A DNA stretch of 5,957 nt from Betaproteobacteria bacterium (lineage in GTDB: Bacteria; Pseudomonadota; Gammaproteobacteria; Burkholderiales; Thiobacillaceae). The stretch is taken from positions 1-5,957 of the forward strand of contig JAIFLB010000096.1 in the NCBI GenBank assembly GCA_020049245.1. Direction: 5' to 3'. This document shows positions 1 to 5,345 of this stretch, in pieces; the first letter of the stretch is position 1; every line of letters begins with the position of its first letter. The notes beneath the pieces were generated by a model. The model made no database searches and was not told the DNA's origin. It saw nothing but the letters and a program-made list of their open reading frames with translations. Made by a program: the position numbers and the translations under genes.

Positions 1-1
1 G

Positions 2-676
2 GTAACGGAGGCGCAGCGTCGCCAATACGATCCGCTTGAATTCGCCCGCATCCGGGCAACCGGCAACGATCTGGAGCCGGAGTACGCGGTGCAGGAACAG
101 CGCGCGCTGATCGATGCGGTGGCGGCGGGAGATCGCACCCAGGTCGAGGCCCTGTTGCAGAAGGGCGTCAATCCGAACGGCATTCCCGAGTTGTGGGGCC
201 GCAGCGCGTTGCTGCAGGGCGTGATGCGCGGCGATGTCGAACTGGTGCGCCTGCTGCTGGATGCCGGCGCCGACCCAGACCTGAAGTCGGCCGGTTTCAC
301 TCCCCTTGGACAAGCCGCATTGCGTGGCCATGCGCGGATAGCCGAGCTTCTGCTGAAGGCCGGGGCGAATCCGGATATCAAGAGCAATGACGGCAATACG
401 CCGCTGATTGCCGCCGCGAGCATGAACCGCGTCGCGGTCATTCAGGTGTTGATGCGCGCCCGCCCGGATTTCACGTTGTTCAATTCGGAAGGCCGCACCG
501 CGTTGAGCCTGGCGGCTTTTGAAAACTTTGAGGATGCGGTGCGTGTCATGCTGGAAGCCGGCGTCGATGCCAACGTGCAGGATAAGAACAAAGGCACCGC
601 ACTGGATTCGACAACCGAAAGCGACAACAAGCGCATCCAGAAATTGCTGGTGGATTTCGGTGCGACCACTTTGTGA
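2..676 (+). CDS. Ankyrin-repeat protein, 5' end beyond the window
   Basis: The reading frame is open from base 2 to the TGA at 674-676, giving 224 codons in the window. About five to six ankyrin repeats fill it from roughly residue 32 to the end. Clear consensus units include GRSALLQGVMRGDVELVRLL, the stretch with TPLGQAALRGHARIAELLL, DGNTPLIAAA, and EGRTALSLAA. The last unit (KGTALDSTTESDNKRIQKLL) is degenerate, as is usual for a C-terminal cap. Ankyrin repeats form protein-protein interaction surfaces, so the family alone gives no specific role. A GTG at 89 with GGAG at 79-82 could start a 195-residue protein. The upstream codons, however, read like coding sequence (DPLEFARIRATGNDLEPEYA), so a start left of the window is more likely. 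No signal peptide can be judged because the N-terminus is missing. The coiled-coil gene follows within 40 bp, which suggests one transcript. Confidence 0.88.
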   Translation, partial: VTEAQRRQYDPLEFARIRATGNDLEPEYAVQEQRALIDAVAAGDRTQVEALLQKGVNPNGIPELWGRSALLQGVMRGDVELVRLLLDAGADPDLKSAGFTPLGQAALRGHARIAELLLKAGANPDIKSNDGNTPLIAAASMNRVAVIQVLMRARPDFTLFNSEGRTALSLAAFENFEDAVRVMLEAGVDANVQDKNKGTALDSTTESDNKRIQKLLVDFGATTL

Positions 677-704
677 GCCGGCTGGCGCAACTGGAATGGT
701 CGAT

Positions 705-708
705 AGGA
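705..708 (+). promoter_or_regulatory. Ribosome binding site for the coiled-coil gene
   Basis: AGGA lies six bases before the ATG at 715. It favours this start over the GTG at 673, which overlaps the upstream stop codon and would place extra residues before the hydrophobic segment. A second ATG at 727, with GGA at 717-719, is also possible. Confidence 0.5.
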
Positions 709-714
709 AACAGG

Positions 715-1356
715 ATGGAAAAGACGATGCATGAGCGAATTCGATGGATCACCCTGCTGCTGCTGTGTTCAAAGGCGAATCGGGAGCGTGAAGCGCTGCG
801 TCGGGCGCAAATGCAGCTGCAGCAGGTACAGGGCCAAGTCGCCACGTTGGAGGCCGATAAAGCCAAACTGGGTAGCGAACGTGACCTGGCGCTGAAGGAG
901 TCGAAGGCGGCGCAATCGAAAGTGCGCAAGCTGAACAGGAACCTGGCCGAGGAAAAGCAGCAGGCAGCGCAATTGCAGAAAGACCTGGAAACGCACAAAC
1001 AGGACTTGGCGACGACGCAAACCCGTCTGACCGACACCGAAGCAAAGCTGGCCGAAACCGCGAAGAATTTGGCGCAGACCCGGCAGACGCTGGCGCAAAC
1101 CGAAGCCGACAAGCGTCAGCTCGAAGGCGTCAAGTCGCGCCAGGAACGCGAGATTGCGTCCTGCGAAACAAAGAACCTGAAGCTGTACCAGACCGGCCGC
1201 GATTTGATGACCCGCTTCGAGCAAAAAAGCTGCAATGAAATCATGGCTCAGAAAGAGCCCCTGTTCGGCCTCAAGCGGGTGGAGATTGAAAACCTGCTGG
1301 AGGAATACCGCGACAAACTGGATGAACAAAAGCTGATCAAGCCGCCGGGCGGCTGA
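715..1356 (+). CDS. Predicted periplasmic coiled-coil protein of unknown function
   Basis: This 213-residue protein is counted from the ATG at 715. The N-terminus has basic residues, then a short hydrophobic stretch (WITLLLLC, residues 11-18), then SKA, which fits a signal peptidase I site after Ala21. Export is therefore likely, although the hydrophobic core is short. Residues about 22-145 are a long, Gln/Lys/Glu/Ala-rich, heptad-like coiled coil with no Pro and almost no Gly. The C-terminal 65 residues differ: Cys150 and Cys173 flank a KNLKLYQTGRDLMTRFEQ segment, followed by EPLFGLKRVEIENLLEEYRD and a Gly/Pro tail. Two cysteines in an exported protein could form a disulfide. I recall similar unnamed proteins in betaproteobacteria with the same C-terminal pattern, but cannot verify this here. 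The gene lies 38 bp after the ankyrin gene on the same strand. A start at GTG 673 would overlap the ankyrin stop by four bases. Function is unknown. Confidence 0.85.
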   Translation: MEKTMHERIRWITLLLLCSKANREREALRRAQMQLQQVQGQVATLEADKAKLGSERDLALKESKAAQSKVRKLNRNLAEEKQQAAQLQKDLETHKQDLATTQTRLTDTEAKLAETAKNLAQTRQTLAQTEADKRQLEGVKSRQEREIASCETKNLKLYQTGRDLMTRFEQKSCNEIMAQKEPLFGLKRVEIENLLEEYRDKLDEQKLIKPPGG

Positions 1357-1372
1357 GCTTGGGTTGCTACGT

Positions 1373-1415
1373 TGTAGGAAGTTGAGGGATCGGCCCGCAA
1401 GCGGAGCCTCCTACA
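1373..1415. repeat. Palindromic intergenic repeat, REP-like
   Basis: TGTAGGA (1373-1379) and TCCTACA (1409-1415) are perfect 7-bp inverted ends of a 43-bp unit. A smaller nested palindrome, CCGC-AA-GCGG flanked by GGC and GCC, lies inside near 1391-1408. The TGTAGGAG end (read on the minus strand) with a GC-rich inner stem resembles the short REP elements scattered between genes in many proteobacteria. It sits between two convergent genes, the usual place for such elements. There is no T-tract, so it is not a classical terminator. Confidence 0.55.
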
Positions 1416-1422
1416 GAATCGG

Positions 1423-1497
1423 GTAGGTTGGGCAAAGCGCAGCGTGCCCAACAGCTTATGTGGGCAAGTTGGGCACGCTGAGCTTTGCCCAACCTAC
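1423..1497. repeat. Inverted pair of 30-bp REP-like units (REPIN/BIME type)
   Basis: The 30-bp arms at 1423-1452 and 1468-1497 are reverse complements at 29 of 30 positions; the only mismatch is G1439 opposite A1481. They are separated by a 15-bp spacer (1453-1467). Each arm carries its own hairpin: GTTGGGCA and TGCCCAAC around a 10-base loop, at 1427-1452 on the left and 1468-1493 on the right. Two inverted hairpin-bearing units with outer GTAGG ends is the layout of REPIN/BIME elements, which in known cases are moved by RAYT (REP-associated tyrosine) transposases. No such transposase is in the window. Lying between convergent stop codons, the structure could also help end or protect both transcripts. 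Confidence 0.8.
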
Positions 1498-1511
1498 GTC
1501 TGGATCAACAG

Positions 1512-2502
1512 TCAGTTGATTCGCTTCATTTCGCTTTCGACCATCTTCACCACGTTCTCAGGCAACGCCAGGAAGCCAATTTCTTCCGCCAGCTTCTGGC
1601 CGTTGTTCAAAGACCAGGTGAAGAAATCGACCACGCCCTTTTGTCTGCTTGCATCCGAGCCTTGCTGATACGCCAGGATGTAGGTTGCGGTGGTGATTGG
1701 CCAGGCATTCTGGTGGCTCTGGTCGAGCAGGTCGGGGGCCATGCCCTTGATCTTGAAGTTGACGCCGAAAGCGGCATCGGCGATGGCTTGCTGGCTCGGA
1801 ACGATGTAGTTGCCGGCCTTGTTCTTCAGCGCCACGAAAGTCATCCTGTTCTTCATGGCATCGGCGATATCGACATAGCCGATGGTGCCTTTGATCTTCT
1901 GTACATTGGCGGCGACGCCGGGGTTGCCCTTGCCGCCGACACCGTTGGTCGGCCAGTTCACCGTGGTGCCGGTGCCGACTTTGCGCCGGAAGTCAGCAGA
2001 CTGCTTGGCCAGATAGTTGGAGAACGCATAGGTGGTACCGGAACCGTCGGAACGATGCGATACGGTGATCGCCATATTGGGTAGTGGTAGGCCGGGATTC
2101 AGCTCTGATCACGCCGCCGAAGATGGCGGCGGCGGTGGCGCCATCCAGCTTCAGTTTGCCAGATTCGATGCCGGGAACACTGTGCACAAGAGTGATGCCG
2201 CCCATCACGGTCGGGATTTGCACCAGGCCGGCGGCGTCGAGTTGGGCCTCCTTCAGCGGCGCGTCGGTGCCGCCGAAATCGACGGTCTTGGCCATGATCT
2301 GCTTGATACCGCCGGATGAACCGATGCCCTGGTAGTTGACCTGGCCGCCGGTGGCGGCTTTGTAGGCTTCGGCCCATTTGGTGTAGACCGCGTAGGGAAA
2401 GGTCGCGCCGGCGCCGGTAATGTCGGCGGCCAGGGGCGCCATGCTGATCAGCATGGCGCTTGCCAGCGTGGTGAGTTTTTGCAGTGTGCGCAGGTGAATC
2501 AT
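1512..2502 (-). pseudogene. pstS: Phosphate ABC transporter substrate-binding protein PstS, frameshifted
   Basis: PstS binds inorganic phosphate in the periplasm and delivers it to the PstCAB transporter. The ATG at 2502 is chosen because GGAG lies six bases before it; in-frame ATGs at 2514 and 2520 lack this. The signal peptide ends near PLAA, before DITGAGATFPYAVYTKWAEA, the typical mature start. GIGSSGG and VDFGGTDAPL follow, as in the family. After AAIFGGVI (codon end 2107) the frame is lost. The family pattern resumes in another frame with LNPGLPLPN (from 2102) and continues through HRSDGSGTTYAF, NWP, GGKGN, GTIGYVDIADA and AWPITTATYIL to the TGA at 1512-1514. E. coli PstS has ten residues (KKWDDEAIAK) between the matching points; here there are four bases, a net loss of 26. 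The upstream frame runs on to 1993 with unrelated residues. No other lesion is seen. The pstCAB genes are not adjacent. Confidence 0.9.
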
Positions 2503-2508
2503 CACAAT

Positions 2509-2512
2509 CTCC
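2509..2512 (-). promoter_or_regulatory. Ribosome binding site of pstS
   Basis: GGAG on the minus strand, six bases before the ATG at 2502-2500. It decides the start, giving MIHLRTLQKL as the N-terminus rather than one of the two upstream in-frame ATGs. Confidence 0.6.
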
Positions 2513-2532
2513 ATATCCATCAGTTGCAGGTT

Positions 2533-2569
2533 TCTTAAACGCGCAAAGGGTATGTCGTGATTGTTACAG
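2533..2569 (-). promoter_or_regulatory. Possible PhoB box and -10 element of pstS
   Basis: On the minus strand, CTGTAACAATCACGACAT (2569-2552) resembles the two-copy PhoB box (two CTGTCAT-type 7-mers 11 bases apart), with 5 of 7 and 4 of 7 matches. TTTAAG at 2538-2533 lies 13 bases further down and could be a -10 element. pstS is controlled by PhoB in characterised proteobacteria, so the position is sensible, but the match is weak. Confidence 0.25.
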
Positions 2570-2602
2570 CCATACTTGTTCAGCCAGGCAGCGCGAAATC
2601 AC

Positions 2603-4522
2603 TCATCCGGGCTGGCCGTGCTGCTTGAACAGGCGGCCCTGGGCGGCATCGAAACCGAGTTCGCACAGCACGCGCAGCTCGTCGTTTTCCTCGACGCCGG
2701 TGGCGCCCACCTGGCATTGCAGCTCGCGCGCGAAGCCGCACAGGGTTTTCAGCATGGCGCGGGTGCCGACCTCGATGTGGGCCTGGCGGCAGAGCGCGCC
2801 TTCCACCTTGACCCAGTCGGGGCGCAGTTCGCGCAGCCAGGCGAGCGACGCCGGCAGTGGGATGAAGCGGTCGAGAATCAGGCCGTAACCGACGCGGCGC
2901 AGCTCGACCAGAGCGATGTGCGCTTGCGGCGGGGCACTCGCCAGGCGGCCGCTGGGGAATTCCAGGAACAGTCGGCGCGACTCGCTTGCCTGGCTTTTCA
3001 ACACGGCGACGAAGGCGTCGTCGAGCAAGCTGGCGACGGACAGATTGACCGTGAGGGGCAGGCCCGGCGGCGTGTTTTCGGCGCTTCGGGCCGCGTTCAG
3101 GATGAGCCGATCCAGCGCGCTCACCAGGCCGCTCTCCTCCGCCAGGTGAACGAAGGCGCCGGCGGGAATGGTCTTGGCGTCGGCGGTATGCAGACGCGCA
3201 TAGGCTTCGAAGTGCACGACCTGTTCACCCGCGCAGGTCAGCGCCGGTTGCCACTCGACTTGCAGGCTGGCGTTTTCCACCGCGTCGCGCAGCAATTGCC
3301 GCAAATCCTGGGCGCCGGGCGTATTGCTGACCGCCAGGCGGCTGGTGCCGGAGTCGCCGAGACGGGCGTCGCGCAGGGCGGCATCGGCCTTGGCCAGCAG
3401 GGTGGAGGCGTCACGTTGTTCGGCCAGCGCGGCGCCGGCATGGACGCGGCAGAGGTTTTCCGGATCGAATGCGCGCAGCGCCAGCTCGGCATGTTGGGCC
3501 AGCCGCTCGGCGTGCTCACGCAGTTGTTCTGCGTCAGTCAACTCCAGCAGCACGGCGAACTGGGTGCCGTCGATGCGGGCCACGTGTGCGGCGGGTGCGT
3601 GCTCGGCGGCGCGCAAGGTCTCCGCCACCGCCGCGATCATCTGGTCGCTGACCGCGCGGCCCTTGCGGCCGTTGGTCGTGCCGAGACCATCGATCATGAT
3701 CAGGATCAGGCCGCAGGTGTCACCGTGCTCCTGCAGGGTATCAACCAGGGTAGCGAGGAAATAGGCGCGGTTGGCGAGGCCGGTGCGCGGGTCGTGGTAG
3801 AGATCAGCCTGCAGTTTCTCGACCAGGTTGGACTTGTCGTCGAGCATTCGCCCAACCGAGGCCGACATGGTGTTCATGGCTTCGCCGATATGGCGGAGTT
3901 CCCGAACGCGGGGTGGCGAAGTCAGCTGCTTGAACTCGCCACGCGCCACCGCCAGCGCCAGCTTTTCCATCGCGCGCAGGTCGCGCAGCGACCACGCCAC
4001 CAGCCAGGCCGCCAGCAGGGCGGCGAGCAGCCAAAAACTTAGGGTCAGCAACAGGGTGTCGCGGGCGCCGAGCCAGAGTTGCCGATAAGCGAAACCGGGG
4101 TGGCTGGCGACTTCGATGGTCCCTGACAGCTTCCAGACATGCATCGATTCTGCGGCGCCACTCGGCGTCTCCAGTGGCAGGGCGCGCATGAACCAGTCCG
4201 GCACGCCTTCGATGCGCAGCGGCAATTCCCGCTCGATGAGGACTTCGCCGTCGACCGCGACGATCCGGATGCGCCGGTAATAGCCGCTGTCGAACAAGGC
4301 GTCGACGCTGCTGGCGACCGTCGCCATCTGCTTGTCAGCGAGCGCCGGCGCCAGTTGCACCGCCAGCGTGGTAGCGGCGTCCTGGGCGTGGCTGCCGAGT
4401 TGGCGTTGCATGAAGTCGCGGGTGCCGCTGAGGTTGGCCAGGAACAGGGCTGCGCTGAGCAGCAGGAAGATCAGCGCGAGCAGGGTGTTGAGCAGGGTTT
4501 TCAGGCTGATGGCGGGTGGCAT
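2603..4522 (-). CDS. lapD: LapD-like c-di-GMP receptor with degenerate GGDEF and EAL domains
   Basis: This 639-residue inner-membrane protein starts at the ATG 4522-4520, which has GGAG six bases upstream. A longer frame to 4645 only adds residues overlapping lapG. Order of parts: membrane helix 8-30; periplasmic LapD/MoxY-N-type domain about 31-155 with GYYRRIRIVAVDGEVL and PDWF (Trp110), as in LapD; membrane helix 156-178; HAMP about 179-230; GGDEF-like domain about 240-395 starting DPRTGLANRAYF; EAL-like domain about 405-635. The GGDEF motif reads DGTQF (318-322) and EAL reads EAY (439-441). The DDFGTG loop is LDRFIP (550-555), so the catalytic acid pair is lost. AEESG (461-465), VKVEG and GVEE remain. 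It should therefore neither make nor hydrolyse c-di-GMP but bind it, and in the known LapD mechanism then hold LapG at its periplasmic domain. It follows lapG by 16 bp. Confidence 0.9.
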   Translation of the reverse strand: MPPAISLKTLLNTLLALIFLLLSAALFLANLSGTRDFMQRQLGSHAQDAATTLAVQLAPALADKQMATVASSVDALFDSGYYRRIRIVAVDGEVLIERELPLRIEGVPDWFMRALPLETPSGAAESMHVWKLSGTIEVASHPGFAYRQLWLGARDTLLLTLSFWLLAALLAAWLVAWSLRDLRAMEKLALAVARGEFKQLTSPPRVRELRHIGEAMNTMSASVGRMLDDKSNLVEKLQADLYHDPRTGLANRAYFLATLVDTLQEHGDTCGLILIMIDGLGTTNGRKGRAVSDQMIAAVAETLRAAEHAPAAHVARIDGTQFAVLLELTDAEQLREHAERLAQHAELALRAFDPENLCRVHAGAALAEQRDASTLLAKADAALRDARLGDSGTSRLAVSNTPGAQDLRQLLRDAVENASLQVEWQPALTCAGEQVVHFEAYARLHTADAKTIPAGAFVHLAEESGLVSALDRLILNAARSAENTPPGLPLTVNLSVASLLDDAFVAVLKSQASESRRLFLEFPSGRLASAPPQAHIALVELRRVGYGLILDRFIPLPASLAWLRELRPDWVKVEGALCRQAHIEVGTRAMLKTLCGFARELQCQVGATGVEENDELRVLCELGFDAAQGRLFKQHGQPG

Positions 4523-4528
4523 GAGGGA

Positions 4529-4532
4529 CTCC
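4529..4532 (-). promoter_or_regulatory. Ribosome binding site of lapD
   Basis: GGAG on the minus strand lies within the 16-bp gap after the lapG stop codon (TAG, 4541-4539), six bases before the lapD ATG. It supports the shorter 639-residue LapD. Confidence 0.65.
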
Positions 4533-4538
4533 GATTGA

Positions 4539-5237
4539 CTAGCGTTCCTGGCGCATGCGCGCCAGCAGGGTGTTCCAGTGGACGATGCGGGAAGCGTCGC
4601 CGATCTTGCCGCTCTGGCCGCGTTGCTTGGCGGACCAGAGGCCATCGCCGTTGAAGCTCATGGTCGGTGACAGGTCGCCCCGCTCCGCCGCCGGCTTGAT
4701 GCGCGCATCGAGATTGTCGAGGATCAGCGGTTCGCTGTCCGGCTCCGGGTAATACGCCAGCACCATATGCGATTCAAGGCGCTTTTCGCGCGGCAGCCAG
4801 GCGCGCACATAGGTGATGCGAAGGCGCTCGCCAGGCACGCCGGCGGCTCGCAGCGTGAAGAACTTGGCGAGGGCATAGTCCTCGCAGTCGGCACCGTTGC
4901 TGGCCAGCATTTCCACCGGCGTGGCCCAGTAGTCGCGCTCATGCCAGTTGGTTTTGTCGTCGACGCCGGGTATCTGATTGAAAAATCGGTTGACCCGCTC
5001 CAGCTTGGCCTGCTCGTTGTCGCCGGCGAGGTCGCGTTCCACCAGCGTGCGCCAGCGCCGCAGCCGCTCCGTCGCGGCGCCGCCATAGCGCTGTTCGACC
5101 AGTTCCAGGGTGCGGGCATTGGGCAGGATGTCGTCCTCCATTGCCGCGCCGATAACGTAGGTCCAGACCGCCAGCAGCGGAATCAGCAGTCGCGGGGAGC
5201 GCTTCAAGATGGCTGGGTGGGTGCGCATGGCCGGCAT
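4539..5237 (-). CDS. lapG: LapG-like periplasmic cysteine protease (bacterial transglutaminase-like, BTLCP)
   Basis: This 232-residue protein has a basic N-terminus and a hydrophobic segment (LLIPLLAVWTYVIGAA, residues 17-32), fitting a signal peptide and periplasmic location. The family's catalytic triad is visible: Cys118 in NGADCEDYALAKF, His157 in LESHMVLAYY and Asp174 in LILDNLD. Asp117 and Glu119 next to the cysteine match the pair needed for calcium-dependent activity in Pseudomonas fluorescens LapG. The upstream WHERDYWATPVEML segment is also typical of the family. LapG cuts the N-terminal retention region of large LapA-type adhesins and so releases biofilm cells; LapD blocks it when c-di-GMP is high. 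The start is uncertain between ATG 5237 and ATG 5228, as neither has a strong ribosome site. lapD follows at once; a parvulin gene precedes it by 108 bp. Confidence 0.92.
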   Translation of the reverse strand: MPAMRTHPAILKRSPRLLIPLLAVWTYVIGAAMEDDILPNARTLELVEQRYGGAATERLRRWRTLVERDLAGDNEQAKLERVNRFFNQIPGVDDKTNWHERDYWATPVEMLASNGADCEDYALAKFFTLRAAGVPGERLRITYVRAWLPREKRLESHMVLAYYPEPDSEPLILDNLDARIKPAAERGDLSPTMSFNGDGLWSAKQRGQSGKIGDASRIVHWNTLLARMRQER

Positions 5238-5253
5238 CTTGGCCTATCGGCGC

Positions 5254-5301
5254 ATTCGCTGCTATCACAACTCGCTGCCATCACAATGCACCGCCATCAC
5301 C
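5254..5301 (-). repeat. Three imperfect 16-bp tandem repeats upstream of lapG
   Basis: Read on the minus strand, the copies are GGTGATGGCGGTGCAT (5301-5286), TGTGATGGCAGCGAGT (5285-5270) and TGTGATAGCAGCGAAT (5269-5254). Copies two and three agree at 14 of 16 positions, and one and two at 11 of 16. The block ends 16 bp before the longest lapG start, so it would lie in the leader or promoter of lapGD. It could be a regulator binding array or a simple duplication. Confidence 0.5.
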
Positions 5302-5345
5302 ACGCGCCGGCTGTTGCAAGGTGCCGGCGGCAGGCTGACGCAAAA

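Noticed and set aside
546..1329. Long minus-strand frames opposite the ankyrin and coiled-coil genes
   Set aside because: Their low-complexity Ser/Cys/Ala/Arg or Leu/Phe/Gln-rich translations are the expected complements of the coiled-coil codons, with no ribosome site or family resemblance.
1512..2075. Separate 187-residue gene for the 3' half of pstS
   Set aside because: It begins inside the PstS fold with no signal peptide, and the family pattern continues upstream of its Met in the same frame (LNPGLPLPN). It is a fragment of the broken gene.
1485..2084. 199-codon open frame on the + strand opposite pstS
   Set aside because: It is antisense to the conserved 3' part of pstS and its start lies inside the REP arm. 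The conserved PstS motifs on the other strand explain the region.
2521..2602. Rho-independent terminator after lapD
   Set aside because: Only a widely spaced GTGATT/AATCAC inverted pair is present. There is no compact GC-rich stem and no T-tract.
2561..4042. 493-codon open frame on the + strand opposite lapD
   Set aside because: It lies antisense to a clear LapD-like protein. Long antisense frames are common in GC-rich genes, and its Gln/Gly/Ala/His/Arg-rich translation resembles no protein family.
4523..4645. Longer LapD start at 4645 (680 residues)
   Set aside because: The added 41 residues overlap the end of lapG and lack hydrophobic or family features. The ATG at 4522 has a well-placed GGAG and sits just before the first membrane helix.
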